A stretch of 5,467 nucleotides of DNA from an uncultured Clostridia bacterium (GCA_946060825.1 CAMGPO010000094.1:1-5467); one strand, 5' to 3'. Positions 1-5,467 are shown, counted from the stretch's first letter. A program made the numbers and translations. Notes: generated from the sequence alone by a model not told the origin.

Positions 1-31
1 GGCACCAAAGGGTACCAAACAGGGTGCCAAA
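1..31. repeat. Three short tandem repeats, GGYRCCAAA
   Basis: Three 9-base copies of GG(T/C)(A/G)CCAAA lie at 1-9, 11-19 and 23-31, so their starts are 10 and 12 bases apart, about one helical turn. The first and third also form an inverted pair (GGCACC/GGTGCC). The spacing would suit binding sites for a DNA-bending or recombination protein. It could equally be the 3' end of a coding sequence entering from the left, because all three forward frames are open here. The first copy touches the window edge, so the array may continue. The repeats are seen directly; their function is inference. Confidence 0.4.
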
Positions 32-38
32 TTGCCGG

Positions 39-123
39 AGGTCTTGATACAAGGTCGCGAAATCGGCGTTTTTCTCGCGTTTTCGCGGCTTCCCTCGTCT
101 GTCGAGTGGATAGAGCAAGACCT
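39..123. repeat. 8-bp inverted repeat AGGTCTTG / CAAGACCT next to the tRNA break
   Basis: AGGTCTTG at 39-46 is repeated in inverted orientation as CAAGACCT at 116-123. The second copy overlaps the break point of the tRNA remnant by one base. The DNA between them contains small CG-rich inverted repeats (CGCGA 56-60 with TCGCG 75-79; CGCG-TTTT-CGCG 76-87) and a T run at 68-73. No gene can be called in this stretch. Repetition of the junction-proximal sequence inside the left-hand DNA is what recombinase core or arm sites could look like, but 8 bp is short and chance is possible. Confidence 0.35.
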
Positions 124-164
124 TAGGAATCGGGTGCTCTATCCTGCTGAGCTACAGAGACAGA
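98..164. repeat. Imperfect palindrome built on the tRNA 5' half
   Basis: Two sets of perfect arms are nested around base 126. Inner arms are GGATAGAGCA (108-117) and TGCTCTATCC (135-144), 10 bp with a 17-base loop. Outer arms are TCTGTC (98-103) and GACAGA (159-164), 6 bp. They are separated by unpaired stretches of 4 bases (104-107) and 14 bases (145-158). The loop carries TTAGGAA, the complement of the tRNA anticodon loop. The left half therefore reads like an inverted copy of the tRNA 5' half lacking about 10 bases. No T run follows on either strand, so it is not an ordinary terminator. Sixteen matched pairs in symmetric positions are unlikely by chance. Confidence 0.75.
123..161 (-). pseudogene. 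Truncated tRNA-Arg (anticodon CCU), 5' half only
   Basis: Read on the minus strand, this has every canonical 5'-half element of a tRNA: a 7-base acceptor strand GTCTCTG (161-155), U8-A9 (154-153), D stem GCTC (152-149) with its partner GAGC (139-136), a D loop with the conserved A and GG (148-140), base 26 as A (135), anticodon-stem 5' strand CCCGA (134-130), and loop TTCCTAA (129-123) with U33 and anticodon CCU. An intact gene would continue with TCGGG, a variable loop, a GTTCRA-type T arm and the acceptor partner CAGAGAC. Instead GGTCT follows, and no T arm or acceptor partner appears before the window edge. The match ends exactly at the end of the anticodon loop. This fits an integrase crossover in the anticodon loop; an anticodon-loop intron, with the 3' exon to the left of the window, is an alternative. 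The tRNA half itself is secure; the cause of the break is inferred. Confidence 0.75.
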
Positions 165-178
165 TGATCTATTATGTT

Positions 179-207
179 ATTTTAGCGTCTCAACGCGTAC
201 AAGTCAA
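179..207 (-). promoter_or_regulatory. Housekeeping sigma promoter for the tRNA remnant
   Basis: Reading leftward, TTGACT (207-202) and TAAAAT (184-179) are separated by exactly 17 bases, each one mismatch from consensus. T-rich sequence upstream (about 208-225) could act as an UP element. Transcription would begin near 172, about 11 bases before the 5' end of the tRNA at 161. This is a normal arrangement for a stable-RNA promoter and supports the view that a functional tRNA gene once stood here. As the DNA is now arranged, the promoter would transcribe the tRNA half and then the left-hand DNA. Confidence 0.6.
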
Positions 208-308
208 GAAAAAACAAAATAAGACAGATTTGTTTGGTGCGGCTTTTTCCTTATTTGGCAGAGCGTAAATAATTTTTTCCTTTTGATTGGATAATGGCCG
301 CTATAGCA

Positions 309-337
309 TTGACAATTTGCGCCAAACAGAGTACAAT
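309..337 (+). promoter_or_regulatory. Promoter of the 2-oxoacid dehydrogenase operon
   Basis: TTGACA (309-314) is a perfect -35 hexamer and TACAAT (332-337) a 5/6 match to the -10 hexamer, with the optimal 17-bp spacer. Transcription would start near 344, leaving a leader of about 87 bases before the E2 start codon. AT-rich DNA upstream (267-290) may add strength. The spacer holds a short inverted repeat, TTTG-CGC-CAAA (316-326), that could be a repressor site, though 4-bp arms are weak evidence. No other promoter of comparable quality was seen between 338 and the E1 gene, so E2, E3 and E1 are probably co-transcribed from here. Confidence 0.7.
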
Positions 338-348
338 ACAACATGAAT

Positions 349-404
349 AAAAACAAATACAACACAAACGGAAGTTTACACCCTGTTTTTGTGGAGTTGT
401 TTTT
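349..404 (+). repeat. AT-rich imperfect inverted repeat in the operon leader
   Basis: AAAAACAA (349-356) pairs with TTGTTTTT (397-404), and CACAAA (363-368) with TTTGTG (388-393). This gives 8 + 6 pairs with a small internal loop and a 19-base terminal loop. It sits in the predicted 5' leader just after the expected transcription start. It contains few GC pairs, so it would be only marginally stable as RNA. It does not resemble a riboswitch class that I recognise and is not a rho-independent terminator. It could be a stabilising 5' hairpin, a DNA operator, or chance in AT-rich DNA. Confidence 0.3.
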
Positions 405-417
405 AGAATAATCAGAT

Positions 418-422
418 AGGAG
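418..422 (+). promoter_or_regulatory. RBS that fixes the E2 start at ATG 431
   Basis: AGGAG ends 8 bases before ATG 431, which is ideal spacing. An in-frame GTG at 422 overlaps this motif and would lack its own RBS, so translation is placed at 431. The protein then begins MAEGVLMPKAG, which matches the usual start of a lipoyl domain. Confidence 0.8.
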
Positions 423-430
423 TGACATAC

Positions 431-2110
431 ATGGCAGAAGGCGTATTGATGCCGAAGGCCGGCATCACCGTGGAATCCTGTATCATCGGCGAATGGAAAA
501 AGAAGGTTGGCGACCCTGTCAAAATCGGTGATATCCTTTTCACCTACGAGACGGACAAAGCGGAATTTGAATGTGAATCCACTGCGGAAGGCACCCTGCT
601 GGACATCTTCTTCCAGAACGGTGATGAGGTGCCCTGCCTGATCAATGTCTGCGCTGTCGGCAATCCCGGCGAGGATGTCTCCGCTCTGAAGTCCGGCGGA
701 CAGGCTGCCGCGCCGGCTGCTGCTCCTGTGGAATCGCCGAAGGCGGAAGCTGCGCCCGCTCCGGCCCCTGTGAAGGTGGTTCCCACCGGTCCTGTGGCTG
801 AGGCGGTCATCATGCCGAAGGCCGGTATCACCGTCGAATCCTGCATCATCGGCGAGTGGAAGAAGCAGGTCGGCGAGCAGGTCAATGTCGGTGATATCCT
901 CTTTACATACGAGACGGACAAGGCGGAGTTCGAGTGCGAGTCCACAACCGCCGGCAAGTTGCTGGCTGTGTTCTTCCAGAATGGCGACGAAGTACCCTGC
1001 CTTGTGAATGTCTGTGCCATCGGCAAGGACGGCGATGATGTCGACTCCCTCCGTCCCGGTGCAGCTCCCGCTGCCGCTCGTTTGGAAGCGCCCGCCGCTG
1101 AAACTCCGGCTGCTGCGCCTGCCGCTGCTGAAGCGCCTGCGCCCGTGGCCGCAGCTGCTATTTCTCCCAGAGCCAAGGCCCTTGCCGAGCGTGCCGGCGT
1201 TGATACCGCCTGTGCTTCCGCAACCGGCCCCCATGGCCGCGTCATTGAGCGCGACGTCCGCCGCCTGATGGAGGAAGGCCCTGCCGAGGTCAAGCCCGCG
1301 CCCGCTGCTCCGGCTGCCGCTCCTGCGCCCGCTGCCGCCCCGGCTCCTGCTGCTGCACCCGCTGCACAGGCTGCTGCTCCTGCCGCCGCTGCTCCGGCTC
1401 CCGCTGCCGCTGAGGCCGACTACGAGGATGTCAAGTTCAACCAGGTCCGCAAGGTGACGGCCAAGGCCATGATGAAGAGCCTTTCCTCCATGGCCCAGCT
1501 GACCCAGCAGTTCTCCTTCGACGCCACCCAGATTCAGGCCTACCGCAAGATGCTTAAGGGCATCGACGGCCCTATGGGCAAGATCAGCCTGAACGACATG
1601 GTCATGTTCGCGGTCTCCCGCACCATCCTGTCCTGCCCGGATCTGAACGCCAATATGCTGGACGACACCACCGTCCGCCACTTCAAGCACGTCAACCTGG
1701 GCTTTGCCTGTGACACCCCACGGGGCCTGCTGGTGCCGGTCATCTTCAAGGCCGACGAGATGAGCCTGCTGGAGCTGTCTGTCGAGGCCAAGCGCCTGGC
1801 CGAGGAGACCAAGGGCGGCAAGATCAGCCCCGACTATCTCAGCGGCGGCAGCTTCACCGTGTCCAACATCGGCTCCATGGGCTGCGAGGCCTTTACGCCT
1901 GTCATCAATCCGCCCCAGACCGGCATCCTCGGCGTCTGCAACATCCAGACCCGGATCAGGTCTGCCAAGGACGGCATCATTGAGACCTACCCGGCCATGG
2001 GCCTGAGCCTGACCTTCGACCACAGAGTGATCGACGGCGCTCCGGCTGCCCGCTTCATGAGCGAGCTGTGCAAGAATCTCGAAAACTTCATGACCCTGCT
2101 TGCCAAGTAA
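431..2110 (+). CDS. 2-oxoacid dehydrogenase E2, dihydrolipoyl acyltransferase with two lipoyl domains
   Basis: This 559-residue protein is the core of a 2-oxoacid dehydrogenase complex. It accepts an acyl group from E1 on lipoyl-lysine and transfers it to CoA in the cytoplasm. Domains in order: lipoyl domain 1 (about 3-83), Ala/Pro linker, lipoyl domain 2 (about 124-204), Ala/Pro linker, the small peripheral-subunit-binding domain that holds E1/E3 (244-280, with the ATGPHGRV motif), a very Ala/Pro-rich flexible linker (284-327), and the catalytic domain (331-559). Both lipoyl domains carry ETDKAEFE, with modified lysines at K43 and K164. The catalytic motif DHRVIDG gives H531 and D535, as expected for active E2. 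The lipoyl domains are about 78% identical and each has four cysteines, which is unusual. The gene is first in the operon, 55 bases before E3. The acyl group (acetyl or branched-chain) is not determined; pdhC, acoC or bkdB roles are all possible. Confidence 0.95.
   Translation: MAEGVLMPKAGITVESCIIGEWKKKVGDPVKIGDILFTYETDKAEFECESTAEGTLLDIFFQNGDEVPCLINVCAVGNPGEDVSALKSGGQAAAPAAAPVESPKAEAAPAPAPVKVVPTGPVAEAVIMPKAGITVESCIIGEWKKQVGEQVNVGDILFTYETDKAEFECESTTAGKLLAVFFQNGDEVPCLVNVCAIGKDGDDVDSLRPGAAPAAARLEAPAAETPAAAPAAAEAPAPVAAAAISPRAKALAERAGVDTACASATGPHGRVIERDVRRLMEEGPAEVKPAPAAPAAAPAPAAAPAPAAAPAAQAAAPAAAAPAPAAAEADYEDVKFNQVRKVTAKAMMKSLSSMAQLTQQFSFDATQIQAYRKMLKGIDGPMGKISLNDMVMFAVSRTILSCPDLNANMLDDTTVRHFKHVNLGFACDTPRGLLVPVIFKADEMSLLELSVEAKRLAEETKGGKISPDYLSGGSFTVSNIGSMGCEAFTPVINPPQTGILGVCNIQTRIRSAKDGIIETYPAMGLSLTFDHRVIDGAPAARFMSELCKNLENFMTLLAK
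443..1051 (+). repeat. Direct repeat: duplicated lipoyl-domain coding units
   Basis: Codons 5-86 (443-688) and 126-207 (806-1051) are two copies of the same module, offset by exactly 363 bases (121 codons). About 64 of 82 residues are identical, and many of the DNA differences are synonymous third-position changes. That points to an internal duplication kept under protein-level selection rather than a very recent copy. Tandem lipoyl domains are common in E2 proteins; one to three occur in the family. Confidence 0.9.
1280..1411 (+). repeat. Ala/Pro low-complexity linker of E2
   Basis: Residues 284-327 are almost entirely alanine and proline, encoded by irregular GCN/CCN runs. Such segments are the flexible arms that let lipoyl domains swing between E1, E2 and E3 active sites. 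The DNA is internally repetitive, so length variation between strains is likely. The GC-rich composition also keeps other frames open, which explains long spurious reading frames on the opposite strand. Confidence 0.85.
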
Positions 2111-2165
2111 GAAAAAATTCTGTAGAATAGAATTATCTTATTGAACGAAAAGGAGAATTTATATC

Positions 2166-3542
2166 ATGGCGAATTTTGATGTACTGGTAATCGGCGGCGG
2201 CCCCGGCGGCTATCTCTGCGCAGAGCGTGCTGCTCAGGGCGGTTTCAACACGGCCCTCATCGAGAAGGGCAATCTGGGCGGCACCTGCCTGAATGAGGGC
2301 TGCGTCCCCACCAAGAGCCTGCTCTACTGTGCCAAGCAGTATGCCACTGCTGTTCACGGTAAGGACTATGGCTTTACCGCGTCCGATGTGAAGTACGATC
2401 ATGCCGCAGTCATCGCCCGCAAGGAGCGCGTTGTCAAGAAGCTGGTTGCCGGCGTCGGAGCTTCTATGAAGGGCAATCACGTCACCGTCTACAAGGGCGA
2501 GGGCGTCATCAAGGGCCGCAACCCAGAGAAGGGCTACGACGTTGAGGTGGCCGGTGAAGTCGTCACAGCTGACCGCCTGGTCATTGCCACCGGTTCCGTC
2601 GTTGCAGTTCCTCCGATTCCCGGCGTCAAGGAAGGTCTGGCCTCCGGCTTCATTGTGACCTCCCGCGAGTTCCTCTCCATGAAGGAACTCCCCAAGGAAA
2701 TGGTCGCCATCGGCGGCGGCGTCATTGGCCTGGAGATGGCATGCTATTTGGCCACCGTTGGCGTCAAAGTCACCGTCGTGGAAATGATGCCCAAGATCGC
2801 CGGTCCCACAGATGCAGACATCTGCGACAACCTGATGAAGACCTATCAGAAGGACTATGGCATGAAGTTCGAGCTGTCCGCCAAGGTCAAGGAAGTCAAG
2901 GCCGACAGCGTCGTTTTTGAGGACAAGGACGGCAAGACCGTAGAGCTGAAGTGCGACAAGGTGCTGCTGGCCGCCGGCCGCCGCGCCAACATCCAGGGCC
3001 TGAACGTTGAAGCCCTCGGTATTGAAACCAACCGCGGCGCTGTCGTCACTGACCGTCATATGCTGACCAACGTGCCCAATGTCTACGCCGTCGGTGACTG
3101 CAACGGCAAACTGATGCTGGCCCACACCGCCTACCGGGAAGCCGAGGTTGCCGTCAACCATATGCTGGGCATCAAGGACGAGATGAAGTACGACAACGTG
3201 CCCTCCGTCATCTACACCAACCCCGAGGTTGCCTCTGTCGGCCTGTCCAAGGCTGCCGCCGAGGAGAAGGGCCTGAAGGTCAAGGAAGTCAAGGTCCCCA
3301 TGCAGCTCTCCGGCCGCTACATCGCCGAGACCCTGCGCGGCGACGGCTTTGCCAAGATCGTCTATGACACCGAGCGCAGCCGCATTGTCGGTGTGTGCAT
3401 GGTTGGCAACTACGCCTCCGAGATGATCTACGGCGCTGCCATGATGCTCGAGACCGAACTGCCCCTGAGCCAGCTCAAGAAGATCGTGTTCCCGCATCCC
3501 ACCGTCTGCGAAGTCATCCGCGAAGGCCTGTTCATGCTGTAA
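2166..3542 (+). CDS. lpdA: Dihydrolipoyl dehydrogenase (E3)
   Basis: This 458-residue flavoprotein reoxidises the dihydrolipoyl groups of E2 and passes electrons through FAD to NAD+. It has the full class I pyridine nucleotide-disulfide oxidoreductase layout: N-terminal FAD motif GGGPGG (10-15), redox disulfide in GGTCLNEGCVPTKS (C41, C46), NAD-binding motif GGGVIG (183-188), second FAD motif VYAVGDC (306-312), and a C-terminal dimerisation domain with the catalytic HPTVCE (H444, E449). The length is normal for E3. No N-terminal lipoyl domain is present, unlike some clostridial acetoin-dehydrogenase E3 proteins. The start is ATG 2166, with AAGGAG (2150-2155) ten bases upstream. It lies between E2 and E1, with gaps of 55 and 22 bases, so it is probably dedicated to this complex. 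Confidence 0.96.
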   Translation: MANFDVLVIGGGPGGYLCAERAAQGGFNTALIEKGNLGGTCLNEGCVPTKSLLYCAKQYATAVHGKDYGFTASDVKYDHAAVIARKERVVKKLVAGVGASMKGNHVTVYKGEGVIKGRNPEKGYDVEVAGEVVTADRLVIATGSVVAVPPIPGVKEGLASGFIVTSREFLSMKELPKEMVAIGGGVIGLEMACYLATVGVKVTVVEMMPKIAGPTDADICDNLMKTYQKDYGMKFELSAKVKEVKADSVVFEDKDGKTVELKCDKVLLAAGRRANIQGLNVEALGIETNRGAVVTDRHMLTNVPNVYAVGDCNGKLMLAHTAYREAEVAVNHMLGIKDEMKYDNVPSVIYTNPEVASVGLSKAAAEEKGLKVKEVKVPMQLSGRYIAETLRGDGFAKIVYDTERSRIVGVCMVGNYASEMIYGAAMMLETELPLSQLKKIVFPHPTVCEVIREGLFML

Positions 3543-3564
3543 CCTGGAGAAAGAAGGAAACACA

Positions 3565-5467
3565 ATGCCGAAATCTCTTTATGTTGATCCCGTAAAAACC
3601 AGAGCGGCCGGTTCCATTCATTTTGAGGATATCCCGGTCTGCCAGTACAACAAGACCATTGAAGAAGAACGCAAGAACTACTCCGACGAGGACCTGATCC
3701 GCATCTTCCGGGACATCACCATCCTGCGTGAGTTCGAGTCCATGCTGACCCTGATCAAGACCCAGGCCAGCTACAACGGCGTTGACACCACCTATCCCGG
3801 CCCTGCTCACCTGTCTTATGGCCAGGAGGCCTCCTGCGTCGGCGAAGCCTATCTGCTCGACAAGGACGACATCATCTTTGGCTCCCACCGTTCCCACTCT
3901 GAGATTCTTGCCAAGGCTCTGTCCTGCATCAACAAGATGTCTGACAAGGAACTGATGGATGTCATGGAGAACTTCCTGGGCGGCAAGACCCTGCGGGCTG
4001 TTGAGAAGTTCGGCAAGACCGATGACGTAAAGGAGCTGGCGATCCGCTTCGTCCTCTATGGCGCGCTGGCGGAACTGTTTGCCCGGGAGAACGGCTTCCA
4101 TCACGGCATGGGCGGTTCCATGCACGCGTTCTTCCTGCCCTTCGGCATCTATCCCAACAACGCCATCGTCGGCGGCTCTGCCACTATCGCGGCGGGCGCT
4201 GCTCTCTACAAGAAGGAGAACGACAAGAAGGGTCTCGTTGTCTGCAACATCGGTGACGCCTCTCTGGGCTGCGGCCCCGTCTGGGAAGCCTTCAACTTTG
4301 CGGCCATGGATCAGTACAAGACCCTGTGGGAAGAGGGCAAGAAGGGCGGCCTGCCGGTCATCTTCAACGTCTTCAACAACTCCTACGGCATGGGCGGCCA
4401 GACCCGCGGCGAGACCATGGCCTATGATATGCTGGCCCGCATCGGCGCCGGTATTACCCCTGACCAGATGCACGCTGAGCGTGTCGACGGCTGGAACCCC
4501 CTGGCTGTCATCGACGCCTATCGCCGGAAGATGCCCCTCATCAAGAACGGCGACGGCCCCGTCCTGCTGGACGTCGTAACCTACCGCCTTGTCGGCCACT
4601 CCACCTCCGACCAGAATGCTTACCGCACCAAGGAGGAAATCGAGGATTGGCGCAGCTACGACCCGATCATCACTTACCGCAAGGCTCTGGTGGATGCCGG
4701 CGTCGCTACCGACGAGCAGATGGAAGCCATCCTGAAGGAGACTGCCGACCGGATGACCATGATCTGCCGTGCCGCTGCCGATCAGGAGATCTCCCCCTAT
4801 GTCGACTTCAAGAAGACCCCCGACTTCGTGGCTGACCTGATGTTCTCCAACGAGACCGTCCGCTCCATGGATCCCACCGGCGAGATCCGCGTGACCGGCC
4901 CCAAGGAGTCCTGCTCCAGAGTCCAGTCCATCGCCAAGAAGGAGCGCGCCGCCTTTGACAAGGACGGAAAGCCCGTCTCCAAGATGAAGGTCTACAACAT
5001 CCGCGACGCCATCTTTGAGCCGCTGATCAACAAATACTACGAGGATCCGACCCTGATCTCCTACGGCGAAGATGTCCGTGACTGGGGTGGCGCCTATGCG
5101 GTCTACCGCGGCCTGATGGATGTCATCCCGTATTCCAGACTGTTCAACTCTCCGATCTCCGAGGCCGCTATCGTCGGCACCGCCGTCGGCTACTGCATGT
5201 GCGGCGGCCGCGCCGTGGTCGAGCTGATGTACTGCGATTTCATGGGCCGTGCCGGTGACGAGATCTTCAACCAGATGTCCAAGTGGCAGGCCATGTCCGC
5301 CGGCATCCTGAAGATGCCGCTGATTCTCCGCCTGTCCGTCGGCGCGAAGTACGGCGCTCAGCACTCTCAGGACTGGATCGCCTTGGTTGCCCACATTCCC
5401 GGCCTGAAGGTTTTCTTCCCGGCCACGCCTTACGAGGCCAAGGGCATCATGCAGTCCTGCCTGAACG
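3565..5467 (+). CDS. Fused alpha-beta E1 component of a 2-oxoacid dehydrogenase (3' end outside window)
   Basis: The frame is open from ATG 3565 to the window edge, giving 634 residues; roughly the last 150-190 should lie beyond. E1 uses thiamine diphosphate to decarboxylate the 2-oxoacid and acylate E2. The E1-alpha part (about 40-425) shows GSHRSH (106-111), HHGMGGSMHAF (179-189), a ThDP motif starting GDA (230-232) and ending NN (271-272), and TYRLVGHSTSD (339-349). After a linker (about 425-474), the E1-beta part begins MKVYNIRDAI (474-483) and continues with GEDV (501-504), PISEAAIVG (530-538, ThDP-contacting Glu) and GAQHSQD (597-603, active-site His). No stop separates the two halves, so this is a true fusion. 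The ThDP motif is odd: GDA replaces GDG, and it is about 12 residues longer than usual. A purine-rich RBS (around 3551-3560) sits just before the ATG, 22 bases after E3. Substrate specificity is unknown. Confidence 0.93.
   Translation, partial: MPKSLYVDPVKTRAAGSIHFEDIPVCQYNKTIEEERKNYSDEDLIRIFRDITILREFESMLTLIKTQASYNGVDTTYPGPAHLSYGQEASCVGEAYLLDKDDIIFGSHRSHSEILAKALSCINKMSDKELMDVMENFLGGKTLRAVEKFGKTDDVKELAIRFVLYGALAELFARENGFHHGMGGSMHAFFLPFGIYPNNAIVGGSATIAAGAALYKKENDKKGLVVCNIGDASLGCGPVWEAFNFAAMDQYKTLWEEGKKGGLPVIFNVFNNSYGMGGQTRGETMAYDMLARIGAGITPDQMHAERVDGWNPLAVIDAYRRKMPLIKNGDGPVLLDVVTYRLVGHSTSDQNAYRTKEEIEDWRSYDPIITYRKALVDAGVATDEQMEAILKETADRMTMICRAAADQEISPYVDFKKTPDFVADLMFSNETVRSMDPTGEIRVTGPKESCSRVQSIAKKERAAFDKDGKPVSKMKVYNIRDAIFEPLINKYYEDPTLISYGEDVRDWGGAYAVYRGLMDVIPYSRLFNSPISEAAIVGTAVGYCMCGGRAVVELMYCDFMGRAGDEIFNQMSKWQAMSAGILKMPLILRLSVGAKYGAQHSQDWIALVAHIPGLKVFFPATPYEAKGIMQSCLN

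Noticed and set aside
2..268. Forward reading frame across the left region, 78 residues from ATG 32
   Set aside because: It runs through the tRNA remnant and both promoter hexamers of the minus-strand promoter, has no recognisable RBS at ATG 32, and its protein has no family features. All three frames are open at the left edge.
251..280. Possible rho-independent terminator (TTATTT ... AAATAA followed by T run)
   Set aside because: The stem is 6 A/T pairs with a 10-base loop and no GC core, so it is too weak to call.
422..430. GTG start three codons upstream for E2
   Set aside because: It overlaps the AGGAG motif that serves ATG 431 and has no RBS of its own; family alignment favours ATG 431.
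251..2023. Long minus-strand reading frame opposite E2
   Set aside because: It is the antisense shadow of the E2 gene, kept open by GC-rich Ala/Pro codons. The product is a compositionally biased Gly/Ser/Arg/Leu string without domains, and the plus strand encodes a clear E2.
2117..2128. Small palindrome ATTCT-GT-AGAAT between E2 and E3
   Set aside because: The arms are short and AT-rich and no T run follows directly, so it is not a credible terminator or attenuator. E3 keeps a strong RBS, consistent with read-through.
2133..3563. Long minus-strand reading frame opposite E3
   Set aside because: Its product is Gly/Asp/His/Leu-biased without motifs, while the plus strand carries all E3 catalytic motifs.
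4984..4986. Internal ATG (E1 residue 474) as a separate E1-beta start
   Set aside because: There is no stop between the halves and no well-spaced RBS; the linker reads through, so a fusion is preferred.
3532..5394. Long minus-strand reading frame opposite E1
   Set aside because: This is another composition-driven shadow. The plus-strand frame is an unmistakable E1 alpha-beta protein that runs off the window.
1..5467. CRISPR array, transposase or phage structural genes
   Set aside because: No regularly spaced repeats with unique spacers, no transposase motifs and no phage proteins are visible. Any mobile-element signal is limited to the tRNA junction.

Overview
The window looks like chromosomal DNA from a GC-rich, Gram-positive anaerobe. 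The best guess is an Oscillospiraceae/Ruminococcaceae-type gut Firmicute. The basis is strong AGGAG-type ribosome binding sites, GC-rich codon use (GGC, CTG, ATC, AAG) beside AT-rich intergenic DNA with near-consensus housekeeping promoters, cysteine-rich enzymes and a fused E1 subunit. This placement is inference; no taxonomic marker is present.

Positions 1-163 hold no convincing protein gene. They contain short repeats at the very left edge and, on the minus strand (123-161), the 5' half of a tRNA whose anticodon would be CCU (Arg). It matches a canonical tRNA from the acceptor strand to the last base of the anticodon loop, then stops matching: the anticodon stem has no 3' partner and no T-arm follows. 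A well-formed minus-strand promoter (179-207) still points at it. The DNA beyond the break carries a degenerate inverted copy of the same tRNA half, giving an imperfect palindrome (98-164). The simplest reading is a junction at a tRNA attachment site (integrated element, or its scar), with the chromosome on the right and the other partner on the left. An intron in the anticodon loop is a less likely alternative.

Positions 164-430 are an AT-rich divergent intergenic region. It holds the leftward tRNA promoter, a rightward promoter (TTGACA, 17 bp, TACAAT, 309-337), an AT-rich leader with an imperfect inverted repeat, and the RBS of the first gene.

From 431 to the right edge lies a co-directional operon for a complete 2-oxoacid dehydrogenase complex: E2 acyltransferase with two lipoyl domains (431-2110), E3 dihydrolipoyl dehydrogenase (2166-3542), and a thiamine-diphosphate E1 with alpha and beta subunits fused in one chain (3565 to beyond the window). 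E1 decarboxylates the 2-oxoacid and acylates lipoyl lysines on E2, E2 transfers the acyl group to CoA, and E3 reoxidises dihydrolipoate with NAD+. The substrate (pyruvate, acetoin or a branched-chain oxoacid) cannot be settled from this window. The operon is recognisable biochemistry with some unusual details: the fused E1, a lengthened ThDP motif, and cysteine-rich duplicated lipoyl domains. The most anomalous DNA is the broken tRNA at the left edge.
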